Below are positions 44,522-53,656 of a DNA stretch of 64,000 bases, piece by piece. The stretch is from JAJTFW01 sp046330075 (GTDB lineage: Bacteria > Bacteroidota > Bacteroidia > AKYH767-A > OLB10), in assembly GCA_046330075.1 (NCBI GenBank), contig JAXLTL010000001.1, positions 496,001 through 560,000 of the forward strand. The letters run 5' to 3'. Position numbers and translations under genes: made by a program. The stretch's first letter is position 1. Each line of letters opens with the position of its first letter. The notes under the pieces are model-generated. The model was not told the DNA's origin and made no database searches. It saw nothing but the letters and a program-made list of their open reading frames with translations.

Positions 44522-45652
44522 ATGAAATTTGACTTACTCTATACAGATTCATCCAGTAAAGCCAGAGCCGGTATTCTGGAAACAGATCATGGTAAAATTG
44601 AAACGCCCATTTTTATGCCTGTCGGCACGGCAGGCACTGTGAAAGGAGTTCATCAGCGCGAGCTGGCCGATGACATCCAGGCGCAGATCATCTTGGGCAA
44701 CACCTACCATTTATACCTGCGTCCGGGAACGGATTTGCTGGAGATGGCAGGAGGCTTACATAAATTCATAAACTGGAACCGTCCCGTATTAACAGACAGT
44801 GGCGGTTTTCAGGTATTTTCACTTAGTGATATAAGGAAGATTAAAGAGGAAGGCGTTCAGTTTACTTCTCATATTGATGGATCCAGGCATCTTTTTACTC
44901 CTGAAAGAGCAATTGATATTCAGAGAAGCATTGGTGGTGATATCATTATGGCCTTTGATGAATGTACTCCTTATCCGTGTGAATATAAAGCCGCGAAAAA
45001 ATCGATGGAACTCACACATCGCTGGTTGGAAAGGTGCTGTCAACAATTTGATTCCAATCCTCCGCTTTATGGATATTTACAGTCTCTTTTTCCGATTGTT
45101 CAGGGCAGCACATTCCCTGACCTTAGAAAGCAAAGTGCAGAATTTATCGCGTCGATGGACCGGGAAGGCAACGCAATTGGCGGATTAAGTGTTGGCGAAC
45201 CAGTTGAGGAAATGTACGCATTAACGGATTTGGTAACTGACATATTACCTGCCCATAAACCCCGTTATCTGATGGGGGTTGGTACTCCGGCAAATATTCT
45301 GGAAGGCATTGCCCGAGGAGTTGATATGTTTGATTGTGTGATGCCCACCAGAAACGCCCGCAACGGAATGTTGTTTACAAAGGAAGGAATTATCAATATC
45401 CGGAACGAAAAATGGAAGAATGACCTTCGTCCGATCGATCTTTCTTCCGATTGCTTTGTAGATACGACGTATTCGTTGGGTTATCTGCGTCATTTGCACA
45501 TTAACAAGGAAATGCTTGCCGCTCAAATTGCCACTATTCACAATCTTAGTTTCTATCTTTGGCTGGTAAAGGAAGCCCGAAAACAAATTCTGAACGGATC
45601 CTTTGTAAACTGGAAGAATGAAATGGTAGAAAAGGTCAGCCGACGCTTATAA
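44522..45652 (+). CDS. tgt: tRNA-guanine transglycosylase (Tgt), with reduced zinc site
   Basis: Tgt swaps G34 of tRNA(Asp/Asn/His/Tyr) for preQ1, the route to queuosine. The 376 residues include TDSGGFQVFSL with the general-base Asp (about residues 89-99), GGLSVGEP, RYLMGVGTP and the nucleophile Asp in DCVMPTRNARNG. The usual zinc site CxCxxC...H reads SDCFVDTTYS followed by IHNLSFY, so only one of the three cysteines remains along with the His. The rest of the protein is well conserved, and the loss may be normal in this phylum. It is the fourth gene of the trmH-tatD-tcdA-tgt run and is followed by lptF after 10 bases. Confidence 0.94.
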   Translation: MKFDLLYTDSSSKARAGILETDHGKIETPIFMPVGTAGTVKGVHQRELADDIQAQIILGNTYHLYLRPGTDLLEMAGGLHKFINWNRPVLTDSGGFQVFSLSDIRKIKEEGVQFTSHIDGSRHLFTPERAIDIQRSIGGDIIMAFDECTPYPCEYKAAKKSMELTHRWLERCCQQFDSNPPLYGYLQSLFPIVQGSTFPDLRKQSAEFIASMDREGNAIGGLSVGEPVEEMYALTDLVTDILPAHKPRYLMGVGTPANILEGIARGVDMFDCVMPTRNARNGMLFTKEGIINIRNEKWKNDLRPIDLSSDCFVDTTYSLGYLRHLHINKEMLAAQIATIHNLSFYLWLVKEARKQILNGSFVNWKNEMVEKVSRRL

Positions 45653-45662
45653 CCTGAAGCAA

Positions 45663-46745
45663 GTGAAGATAAAAATCCTCGACTGGTATATCATCCGTAA
45701 ATTTCTGAGCACATTCTTTTTTGCGCTGGGATTGATTATTTCTATTGCCATCGTTTTTGATATCAGTGAAAAAATCGATGATTTTCTGGAGAAAGAAGCT
45801 CCGTTGCATGCTATTGTATTTGATTATTATCTGAATTTCATTCCCTACTTCGGGAATTTGTTCAGTCCGCTCTTCATATTTATTTCCGTGATTTTTTTTA
45901 CTTCAAGAATGGCCGGGCTTACTGAAATTGTGGCCATATTGGCATCCGGGGTTAGCTTTAAACGTCTGTTGTTGCCCTATCTTGCTGCATCAACACTTTT
46001 AGCAGGGATATCGCTATATCTGAATAATTATGTAATTCCACACGCCAATACAGAACGTCTGGAATTTGAGACCCGCTATATACGGAACCCGTTTGTTTAT
46101 AAAAACAGGCACGTACATCGTCAGATTGCCCCGGGACAATTTATTTATTTTGAAAGTTTCAATAACACGGATAAAATAGGTTATCAGTTTTCATTTGAAG
46201 AAGTGAAAAATGGACAGCTAGTTTTTAAATTGCTTTCTGACCGTATTCTCTGGGACAGTGTCAAAAACAAATGGACCTGCGAGAGTTATTTCTGGAGGAA
46301 AATCGATGGAATGCATGAAACTATTGGTTCTGGTTACAGGATGGATACAGTTTTTGCCTTTCACCCGTCAGAGTTCAGCAGACGAACCAATTTCATAGAA
46401 ACGATGGATACACCGGAGCTCAACGCCTATATCAAGCAGGAAATGCTGCGCGGCTCTGAGGAAGTTCCGTTTTATCTGGTCGAAAAATACAGACGTACCT
46501 CACTACCCTTTTCTACATTCATTCTGACAATTATCGGAGTATCACTTTCAAGCAGAAAAGTCCGAGGTGGTATCGGGATACAGATTGGAGCCGGAATTTT
46601 GCTTAGCTTCACGTACATTATGTTCATGCAGGTGAGTCAGACTTTTGCTACCAATGGCAATCTTCCGGCCTGGCTTGCAGTTTGGATTCCTAATATTGTT
46701 TATTCGATAATAGCTTTATTCCTCTTGAGAAAAGCGGCAGAATAA
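45663..46745 (+). CDS. LptF/LptG-family permease
   Basis: 360 residues, starting with GTG at 45663. It belongs to the YjgP/YjgQ family of inner-membrane subunits that extract lipopolysaccharide for the Lpt bridge. Membrane segments at about residues 10-33, 50-75, 95-115 and three near the C-terminus (about 280-355) flank a periplasmic beta-jellyroll (about 120-265). IIRKFLSTFFFALGLI at the N-terminus and SSRKVRGGIGIQIGAG near residue 295 are typical. It is co-directional with tgt, a pairing I recall from Bacteroidota genomes. It cannot be told from sequence alone whether it is LptF or LptG. Confidence 0.92.
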   Translation: MKIKILDWYIIRKFLSTFFFALGLIISIAIVFDISEKIDDFLEKEAPLHAIVFDYYLNFIPYFGNLFSPLFIFISVIFFTSRMAGLTEIVAILASGVSFKRLLLPYLAASTLLAGISLYLNNYVIPHANTERLEFETRYIRNPFVYKNRHVHRQIAPGQFIYFESFNNTDKIGYQFSFEEVKNGQLVFKLLSDRILWDSVKNKWTCESYFWRKIDGMHETIGSGYRMDTVFAFHPSEFSRRTNFIETMDTPELNAYIKQEMLRGSEEVPFYLVEKYRRTSLPFSTFILTIIGVSLSSRKVRGGIGIQIGAGILLSFTYIMFMQVSQTFATNGNLPAWLAVWIPNIVYSIIALFLLRKAAE

Positions 46746-46757
46746 CAGTTAAGAAAT

Positions 46758-47897
46758 TCAGGAAGCTTCAACACCATCATAAACCTGAACTACATTGTAG
46801 AGCGTATCTCGCTCAACAGGAATTCGTTCAGATTGACGAATTAATTCAACCAATTGATTTGTAGAAAGCACCGGAACCTGTTCTTCCGATCCAGCCATAG
46901 TATAAATCTTGGTGCTATCGTCGATCGTGCCATCAAGGTCATCAACTCCAAATGACTGAGTGAGTTGAGCAGTACTTCTGCCAATCATCGGCCAATAGGC
47001 TTTAATGTGATCAAAATTATCGAGGTAAATCCTGCTAATAGCATACATCTTCAGGTCTTCGATCAATGTCACTTCAGGTATGTCAGACATGTCATTTTCC
47101 TTATTTCTGAACTTCAGAGGAATAAAAGTCTGGAAACCTCCTGTGCTATCCTGTAAATCCCGAAGTCTGCGCATATGATCTATGCGATGCTGATAATTTT
47201 CTATGTGACCATACAAAATGGTTGCGTTGCTGCGTAATCCCGCATGATGCACAGCTTTGTGTATTTCCAGCCAGCGGTCTGCATTCGCTTTATCCGGACA
47301 AATTTTGTTCCTGACTTCTTCATCAAAGATTTCAGCACCACCTCCAGGAATGGAGTCCATTCCCTTATCCTTAAGGAAAGCAACGCCTTCTGCAGCTGAC
47401 ATTTTGGCTTTACGAAACATATAATCCAGTTCTACAGCGGTGAACGCTTTAATGTGAAGGTCAGGACGATGTGATTTAATTTTGCTGAGCAATTCTCCGA
47501 AGAAAAACAAGTCAAGTTTGGGATGGACTCCCCCTACAATGTGCACTTCGGTAACCGGTTGTCCGTCATAGGATGTTACCTTGGAAAACATTTCTTCCAT
47601 CGACATTTCCCAGCCATCTTCCTTGTTTTTATATTCTCTGGAATAAGCACAGAAATTACAGGTGAAGACACAGACATTGGTAGGCTCAATATGAAAATTC
47701 CGGTTGAAATAAGTATAATTTCCGTTTTTCTTTTCACGGATGTAGTTCGCCAGTACACCGCATTCACTGAGTTCTGCATTTTCAAAAAGCCAAAGTGCAT
47801 CTTGATCGGAAATCCTCTGATTATTCTGCACTTTACCGGCGATGCGTTGCATTTCAACAGAGCCGGATTCCAAGATATGTTGTATTCCTGTTTGCAT
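46758..47897 (-). CDS. mqnE: Aminofutalosine synthase MqnE (radical SAM)
   Basis: 379 residues. Radical SAM enzyme of the futalosine route to menaquinone: it joins the MqnA product to SAM-derived adenosine to form aminofutalosine. The cluster motif is CVFTCNFC (CxxxCxxC, about residues 76-83), followed by VHIVGGVHPK and the long C-terminal barrel typical of the MqnE/MqnC/CofH group. Within that group it fits MqnE best by length and by DGWEMSMEEM and FQTFIPLKFRN; MqnC is the main alternative. It starts 2 bases after the stop of a secreted metalloprotease gene on the same strand, so they are probably co-transcribed although unrelated in function. Confidence 0.82.
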   Translation of the reverse strand: MQTGIQHILESGSVEMQRIAGKVQNNQRISDQDALWLFENAELSECGVLANYIREKKNGNYTYFNRNFHIEPTNVCVFTCNFCAYSREYKNKEDGWEMSMEEMFSKVTSYDGQPVTEVHIVGGVHPKLDLFFFGELLSKIKSHRPDLHIKAFTAVELDYMFRKAKMSAAEGVAFLKDKGMDSIPGGGAEIFDEEVRNKICPDKANADRWLEIHKAVHHAGLRSNATILYGHIENYQHRIDHMRRLRDLQDSTGGFQTFIPLKFRNKENDMSDIPEVTLIEDLKMYAISRIYLDNFDHIKAYWPMIGRSTAQLTQSFGVDDLDGTIDDSTKIYTMAGSEEQVPVLSTNQLVELIRQSERIPVERDTLYNVVQVYDGVEAS

Positions 47898-47899
47898 GG

Positions 47900-49546
47900 T
47901 TAGTTACATATAATTTCACTTGCTGCCGGATCATCACCAGGCAGGTACATTAGTTTAACACTTTCTGAATAGACATCTCCCGTCACATTTACATAATAGC
48001 AACCTGACGGATAATTTGTCAGATCAACACTGAATGCATCACCAGGATTTATTGTCATCGTCTTCGTTGATAAAAGCTGTCCCAGATTATTGAACAAATT
48101 GACAGTTGCCAGCTGACTTTCTTTCTGCATTGTCTTAACACAGGCAAAACCAGAACCGGTCAATGGATTCGGATAAACGAGGAATGAAGAAGCTGAACAG
48201 TTGGAAGTGGTATTTCCATCGGTCGTGAATCCTGCAGATCTGAAGTTGTTGATCGACCTGTCATCCGTATCCTGAACCCTGAATTCCATCACCTGATGTC
48301 CGATATTTACTCCTATGGAAGGCAAACTGATTTCAACAGAGGTACCAGAGGCTAATGCGCCTTCCCACGCATACGTTTTTTTCAATTGTTGATTTAAGCC
48401 ATACGAAATGGTAAAAGAATAAACTGTGTCAGTCCCATAATTTCTGATTCGGATAACCGGCGAAAGACATCTGTCGTTTGCAACTCGTACCGGAGAGAGT
48501 ACCGAATCAATTCCTATGTCGTGATTGTAAAACAACGGTAAAACGCAGCCGTTTGATATTTTGAGAGAATCTCTCAAGCCATCCAGAATTGTTCTGCACT
48601 TACGGATCTGCCCGGCTGTAAAAAACATCATACACTTATCATCCGTATAATCCATATAATTCATATACATATACCCCGGGGCTGCTGAGGCGCAATCATC
48701 GAGTGCAGGGAACGTTTTACAACGGTAAGTTGGTTGTGCCTGATTGGGCGTGTCATCCCACGTCAGCTGAGCACCTGTAAAATCTTTTCCGCTGCAGGGG
48801 GAAGATGAAGGATCGTCGCCCCAAATATGAATCAGGGATAACCAGTGGCCGACTTCATGGGTTGCAGTTCTTCCCAAATCGTATGGACTTCCGGATGTTC
48901 CCAGTCGTCCAAAGGCGCGCGGGCTGATTACCACTCCATCGTTAGCCGGAGCTGAACCCGGGTAATTTGCATATCCAAGAGCATTGCCACTTAGCCGGCA
49001 TACCCAGATATTCAGATATGAAGATCGTGGCCAGGCATCATATCCCCCACTATCCGTTTCATAAATAGCAGGATCAAAAATATCATACTCATACTTTGTT
49101 CCCATACTCCATGTAACACCATTGGAGGGATTGCCGGATGGGTCTTGCTGTGCCATCTGAAACCTGATTTTACTGTCTTTAGCCAGCGGCAACCAAACGG
49201 ATGGGATATTTAGAGAAGTGGAATTCAATAAAGCATAATCTTCATTTAAGACGTCAATCTGTGATTGAATTTGCACCTCTGACACCGGAAATACACCCTG
49301 GTAACCGATCACATGGACAACAACAGGAATAGTGATAGTTGTGTCAGCGGATTGGGTAGTAAATCTTCCACCTGTTTTGACTGAAAATGCCTCTAAAAAT
49401 CGTTCACGATAACCCGGTTCACTGATTAGTTTATGCTGATGTATAAGGTCAGTCGTACAAAGCCGATCCTGAGCGATGACGAAATTTGAAAAAAGCAATA
49501 AGATAATCGCCAATGCAAGTGACTTTCCCTGAGAAGATATAACCAT
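47900..49546 (-). CDS. M43 pappalysin-like secreted metalloprotease with T9SS domain (1)
   Basis: 548 residues from the ATG at 49546; the promoter just upstream excludes an in-frame TTG at 49582, which is its -33 box. After the signal peptide (MVISSQGKSLALAIILLLF) comes a propeptide-like region (about 25-90) and the catalytic domain. The zinc motif is HEVGHWLSLIH (HEXXHxxxxxH, Ser in place of the usual Gly), and the Met-turn is MNYMDYTDD. After a beta-rich region it carries a T9SS sorting domain (SFLVYPNPLTGSGF). The sorting domain is unusual in continuing past the normal end with LPGDDPAASEIICN. It should cleave proteins outside the cell; the target is unknown. Confidence 0.88.
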   Translation of the reverse strand: MVISSQGKSLALAIILLLFSNFVIAQDRLCTTDLIHQHKLISEPGYRERFLEAFSVKTGGRFTTQSADTTITIPVVVHVIGYQGVFPVSEVQIQSQIDVLNEDYALLNSTSLNIPSVWLPLAKDSKIRFQMAQQDPSGNPSNGVTWSMGTKYEYDIFDPAIYETDSGGYDAWPRSSYLNIWVCRLSGNALGYANYPGSAPANDGVVISPRAFGRLGTSGSPYDLGRTATHEVGHWLSLIHIWGDDPSSSPCSGKDFTGAQLTWDDTPNQAQPTYRCKTFPALDDCASAAPGYMYMNYMDYTDDKCMMFFTAGQIRKCRTILDGLRDSLKISNGCVLPLFYNHDIGIDSVLSPVRVANDRCLSPVIRIRNYGTDTVYSFTISYGLNQQLKKTYAWEGALASGTSVEISLPSIGVNIGHQVMEFRVQDTDDRSINNFRSAGFTTDGNTTSNCSASSFLVYPNPLTGSGFACVKTMQKESQLATVNLFNNLGQLLSTKTMTINPGDAFSVDLTNYPSGCYYVNVTGDVYSESVKLMYLPGDDPAASEIICN

Positions 49547-49551
49547 CCTAG

Positions 49552-49582
49552 CAAAAGTACGAAAAACAGGTGCTGTTGGCAA
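49552..49582 (-). promoter_or_regulatory. Promoter of M43 protease 1
   Basis: On the minus strand TTG (49582-49580), 20 bases, then TACTTTTG (49559-49552) matches the Bacteroidota consensus exactly. The ATG at 49546 is 5 bases beyond, so the message is probably leaderless. Confidence 0.7.
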
Positions 49583-49594
49583 TTGAAAAATAAA

Positions 49595-49621
49595 AAGAGG
49601 CCTGCGTTGGGCAGACCTCTT
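49595..49621 (-). terminator. Terminator of M43 protease 2
   Basis: AAGAGGCCTGC (49595-49605), loop GTTGG and GCAGACCTCTT (49611-49621) form a stem with one G-T pair; the minus strand continues in T. It lies just upstream of the protease 1 promoter. Confidence 0.8.
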
Positions 49622-49643
49622 ATCATTTTTAGTATTAAAATTA

Positions 49644-50969
49644 TTATCGTGATACCTGGAATTTAACCACCTTCATTCCATAGGAGGTATTGATTTCCAG
49701 CATATAAAATCCCTGACTCAGAGCAGATACATTCAACTCGTAATTTCCGAGTTGATCAAATGCGCTTTTGGAAGCTGAAATTTCTGCACCCAGCAAATTG
49801 AGAATGCGGAAATTCACATCACTGGTTTGCATTTGATTTCCTAAAGTAACGTGCAGTGAATTATTGGCAGGATTCGGAAACAAAGAAACATTTTGCAATA
49901 CAGGGTTTTCAGATAGGCCAACCGGAGTGCAGGCAATAGAGTTGCGTTGACTGATACGCATTGGCGCATTATTCAACGCAGTGACCATACGTGTCTTTTG
50001 ATTCAAGGTGAACATGTTCAGACAGTCATCATCACAATAGTCCATATAATTCATGAACTGATCACCATTGACTCCGTTACTGCAAGTTGTATGAGGATAG
50101 GAAGGGCAGGAAAAATTGGCTGTTTGCTGTGTTGGAGTGTCTGCACAGAAGTCTGATGCACATGTTCCGTCACCCCAGATATGACGAAGGCCAAGCCAGT
50201 GTCCGATTTCATGGGTTGCTGTACGTCCTTTATTGTATGACGGGTCTAATGTACCGACACGACCTACACATTTATACCAGATAACAACGCCATCTGTAGT
50301 GGTAGTACCGGTACCTGATGTAATACCGGTAAGCCCTGAACCTGATGGGAACGTTGCATGACCCAATAATTGATTATTGGGATTGATAGAGCCGGTATAA
50401 TAATCAGGAACTACCCAAATATTAAGATAATTGCTTGTATTCCAAATGGTTGCAGGCTTAATTGTTCCGTTGATATAGGTATCGAGATAAGGAGGCGCTG
50501 TAAAACCGGCAGTTGTCCGGTTAATGCGGTCAATGCCCGTGGTAGTATTCCCGTTTGGATCGCGCTGAGCCATGCAAAACTGAATTTCGCAATCAGCAGC
50601 AACAGGCTGGAAAGCTACAGGAGTTGTTGAAGTGTCAGGATTCAGGCGACGATAATCTTCATTGAGTACTGCGAGTTGAGATAATATCTGAGCATCGCTG
50701 ATGTTATAGCTGCTACCAACGGCTGAGCCATTATGAATGACATGGAAAACAACGGGAATGGTAAAAACAGTATTCACGCCTGCAGCTTTTGATAAAGCAG
50801 CTTCTTTCTGTTGTTTCTCGATCAAGGGCTGAATCCATTTTTCATAATCCTCAGAGAGGATTTCAGTTCCGCAATTTCGTATAACCTTTGCAGGGATATT
50901 GGTGTTTTGTGCAAACAATGCACTTCCAGCCATTACTCCTGCCAGGGTGATGAGTACTAATTTTTTCAT
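49644..50969 (-). CDS. M43 pappalysin-like secreted metalloprotease with T9SS domain (2)
   Basis: 441 residues, the shortest of the three family members here. A signal peptide (MKKLVLITLAGVMAGSALFA) is followed by a propeptide to about residue 75 and the catalytic domain (about 75-330) with HEIGHWLGLRHIWGD (full HEXXHxxGxxH metzincin pattern) and Met-turn MNYMDYCDD. Cysteines in DGTCASDFCADTP and SCPSYPHTTCSNG suggest disulfides near the active site. The sorting domain begins VSLFPNPANNSLHV and ends MKVVKFQVSR. It shares NCGTEILSEDYEKW near the start with the related protein at 53657. Expected on the surface or released; substrate unknown. Confidence 0.9.
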   Translation of the reverse strand: MKKLVLITLAGVMAGSALFAQNTNIPAKVIRNCGTEILSEDYEKWIQPLIEKQQKEAALSKAAGVNTVFTIPVVFHVIHNGSAVGSSYNISDAQILSQLAVLNEDYRRLNPDTSTTPVAFQPVAADCEIQFCMAQRDPNGNTTTGIDRINRTTAGFTAPPYLDTYINGTIKPATIWNTSNYLNIWVVPDYYTGSINPNNQLLGHATFPSGSGLTGITSGTGTTTTDGVVIWYKCVGRVGTLDPSYNKGRTATHEIGHWLGLRHIWGDGTCASDFCADTPTQQTANFSCPSYPHTTCSNGVNGDQFMNYMDYCDDDCLNMFTLNQKTRMVTALNNAPMRISQRNSIACTPVGLSENPVLQNVSLFPNPANNSLHVTLGNQMQTSDVNFRILNLLGAEISASKSAFDQLGNYELNVSALSQGFYMLEINTSYGMKVVKFQVSR

Positions 50970-51063
50970 CTGGTAAGGTATTTTGTTGATTTTAATTGAA
51001 TTGTATCTGTAAAATTACACAAATTCAGAGCGGATTTTAACACTCCCACCTATTTTTACGCAA

Positions 51064-52611
51064 TCATTTAATTCTGAATAAAATATAATCACCGATTTGC
51101 TTTACCTGAACTCCGGATTCAAAGATTTTTGTTCTTTCATGAATGCTTTTAATGAGAAAATAATCCGGTTGCTGATTTTTAGGCAAATCCAGAAAGGTAC
51201 TGTTGAGGTATCTTTCATTTGCCAATTCAATCAGATTAACCCCGCAATCAAAATCAAGGTAAGAGATTCCATAATAGCGTTGGATTTTTTCATACCAGGG
51301 TAAGATAAATTCAGGCTCGTGAATTATAGCTTTGAAACCGACCAGAGTACTTCTTTGTGCCTCACAAAGAAATGAGTCATCTCCGGGGAATGAAATCATA
51401 AGTGCGTTAATTGGTACATGCGTCCTGATCCAATCATGCATGAGTTGGAGATCCGTTTTGGGATAGTTACCAACTTTATACCGGTGTTGTAACTTCTCTA
51501 CAGGTAATATTGAACTGTTGAAAATCAAAATTAATGCACCTATCGAACAAACTATAGCTGCATTTCGGATAATCCCGAAAGCTTTAGCATTCTTTAAAAC
51601 ATTGCCAAATGCACCTGCTGTAATTACAATACTTAAATAAAATAACCAAACATTAGCTTTAAACCACTGCGTCTTGGCGATCGTTTCTGACCGAAGAAAA
51701 ATAAAACCTGCAGAATAGATGATACATCCTGTTATTACCCAAAACAGGATGACCTTTATATATCGGTTTTGCTCAATTGCCTGTTTTTTCAATAGCAGCC
51801 ATATCAAAGCCAGATAACCGGTCATAAATACAAATTTTGCTGCAGGAAAACACTGTGGTGCATAATGATGAGCGTTTCTGAATAAAAAAAGTATGTTGAA
51901 GTATTCTGACGAATTATAAGATTCGCCTCCTGAAAATTGCCTGATTAAAACCGGCACTAGCATGGGAGAGGAAAAAATGATAAAAAGGAAGAATCCGGTC
52001 AGGGCTTCTTTTATTCTGTTTCTTCCGGACAAGGTCAGCGAAGTCAGGAACAATAACAGTCCAATATGCAATCCGATTAACGCCTGAAAGCAAGCTGCCA
52101 GTCCCGCCAAGGCAAAACCGGTTTTTAATTTTCCCGCGTCGAAATAATTCAATCCAGCTAATCCCAGCGCAATAGCCGGCATTGAACAGGTCAGTTGGAC
52201 ATCAAAAAGGCCATTTCCACCCAAAGGGGTATTGTTCAGAATAAGTATCAGCAACGGGGTTATTAGCATTGACCATTCCGAGGCGGTGCGACGGAAAACC
52301 ATTGCAGACAGAGAGAAATTAATTAAAATCAGCGAAAGAAAGTGCAGGATAAAAACAGCCATTTCTACCGGAATTATTTTTCCCAGGCCTGCTACAAGCC
52401 AAGCAAAATAGAACCGCACCGTAAACTGAGAAGTCTGAAGTGGCACTAAATAATCCTTTGCGTACAAGGAAGGATCCAGCAAGCGATACACGTAAGGCAG
52501 ATGCTCTTCCTGATCTCCGTTATTGAATTGATAGCCATAAATAAAAATTGCCGCTACAGCGAAACAAAAGGAAAGGATAAGCAGGTTGGTTTTATTCTTG
52601 GTCTGTATCAT
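51064..52611 (-). CDS. Polytopic membrane protein (DUF6798-like), possible glycosyltransferase
   Basis: 515 residues from the ATG at 52611; the frame is open to 52641, but those ten residues look unlike a family start. About eleven to thirteen hydrophobic segments cover residues 5-350, with a first outer loop reading NNGDQEEHLPYVYRLLDPSLYAKDYLV. A C-terminal soluble domain (about 365-515) includes WIRTHVPINALMISFPG, which resembles the soluble parts of membrane-bound glycosyltransferases of the C type. I recall the family name DUF6798 but have not checked. It may act in surface polysaccharide or lipid glycosylation. It is divergent from an orphan response regulator, with 94 bases between. Confidence 0.7.
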   Translation of the reverse strand: MIQTKNKTNLLILSFCFAVAAIFIYGYQFNNGDQEEHLPYVYRLLDPSLYAKDYLVPLQTSQFTVRFYFAWLVAGLGKIIPVEMAVFILHFLSLILINFSLSAMVFRRTASEWSMLITPLLILILNNTPLGGNGLFDVQLTCSMPAIALGLAGLNYFDAGKLKTGFALAGLAACFQALIGLHIGLLLFLTSLTLSGRNRIKEALTGFFLFIIFSSPMLVPVLIRQFSGGESYNSSEYFNILFLFRNAHHYAPQCFPAAKFVFMTGYLALIWLLLKKQAIEQNRYIKVILFWVITGCIIYSAGFIFLRSETIAKTQWFKANVWLFYLSIVITAGAFGNVLKNAKAFGIIRNAAIVCSIGALILIFNSSILPVEKLQHRYKVGNYPKTDLQLMHDWIRTHVPINALMISFPGDDSFLCEAQRSTLVGFKAIIHEPEFILPWYEKIQRYYGISYLDFDCGVNLIELANERYLNSTFLDLPKNQQPDYFLIKSIHERTKIFESGVQVKQIGDYILFRIK

Positions 52612-52657
52612 TCGAATGTAAAAATTCCCTCGGGATAACAATATATCGGGTCAGGTT

Positions 52658-52688
52658 TTGGTTCTTGATCACAAGAATACTAAATTTG
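52658..52688 (+). promoter_or_regulatory. Promoter of the orphan response regulator
   Basis: TTG (52658-52660), 20 bases, then TAAATTTG (52681-52688) is an exact consensus match. The TTG at 52658 is also the first codon of a longer reading frame, which is therefore not the real start. Confidence 0.75.
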
Positions 52689-52705
52689 TTCAATATCCTC
52701 CTCCT

Positions 52706-53410
52706 ATGATTACGACGCGCATCCTTTTAGTTGAAGATGAACAATCCCTGGCTGATACCATTAAATTAAATCTGGAGCTGGAAGGATATAAAGTCCAAAT
52801 GGCTTCAGATGGAAAGAAAGCATTGAAGATGTTCAAACAGGAACGATTCGATCTGGTTATTCTGGACGTTATGTTACCTGAAATGGATGGATTCACGGTA
52901 TGTGAAGCAATACGGCTCGACAATGAGCAGATTCCTGTATTGTTTCTTACTGCGAAAAACTCATCTGCAGACCGGGTTACCGGACTGAAAATCGGCGCTG
53001 ACGATTATCTTACCAAGCCCTTTAACCTTGAAGAGCTGTTGTTGAGGATCCAGGTTCTTCTGAAACGGAGCCAGCGTAATGGAGAAAAAAGTGCACCGGT
53101 GCTCAGTAATTATAACTTTGACGGATTCGCTATCAACTTTTCTGAAATGTGTGTAGTATCTCCTGATGGAAAACGAATTAACCTTACCAAAAAGGAAAAC
53201 ACGTTGTTGAAACTCCTCGTAGAACGAAAAAACGAGGTTGTTTCACGCGAACATATCCTGGAGACTGTATGGGGGTACGATATTTATCCTTCTACCCGAA
53301 CCATTGACAATTTTATTGTGACCTTCCGGAAATACTTCGAAAAGGACCCCTCAAACCCGATTCACTTTATTTCGGTACGTGGTGTTGGATATAAATTTGT
53401 TGAGAATTAA
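52706..53410 (+). CDS. OmpR-family response regulator (orphan)
   Basis: 234 residues from the ATG at 52706, placed 17 bases after a perfect -7 box. The receiver domain has the acidic pair ED (10-11), the phosphoryl-accepting D54 in LILDVMLP, T82 and K104 in YLTKPFN. The C-terminal winged-helix domain (about 140-234) ends DNFIVTFRKYFEKDPSNPIHF and GVGYKFVEN, so it is a normal DNA-binding regulator. No histidine kinase gene is adjacent; the next gene is a secreted M43 protease 247 bases on. Its partner kinase must be elsewhere. Confidence 0.92.
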   Translation: MITTRILLVEDEQSLADTIKLNLELEGYKVQMASDGKKALKMFKQERFDLVILDVMLPEMDGFTVCEAIRLDNEQIPVLFLTAKNSSADRVTGLKIGADDYLTKPFNLEELLLRIQVLLKRSQRNGEKSAPVLSNYNFDGFAINFSEMCVVSPDGKRINLTKKENTLLKLLVERKNEVVSREHILETVWGYDIYPSTRTIDNFIVTFRKYFEKDPSNPIHFISVRGVGYKFVEN

Positions 53411-53585
53411 CGGTTTTTTGCCCTTGAAAACCCTGGTTTTACCGTTTTCCTTCCCCATTAATTCAGACAATTAACAGGCCTTGTTAATTGTATTTTTTTG
53501 ATATGGTGTAAGGAATACGCATAATAATTCTAATATTTTTCAAACAAGACCGACTTTTGTAGGGCGGCGGTATAAACATACCTCC

Positions 53586-53616
53586 TTGCGGGATATTCAT
53601 TAGAGGCGTATATTTG
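53586..53616 (+). promoter_or_regulatory. Promoter of M43 protease 3
   Basis: TTG (53586-53588), 20 bases, then TATATTTG (53609-53616) matches the consensus exactly. A leader of about 34 bases separates it from the ATG at 53657. Confidence 0.75.
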
Positions 53617-53656
53617 GGAGACACAGATATTATTAAAAAACCAATATATCACATAC

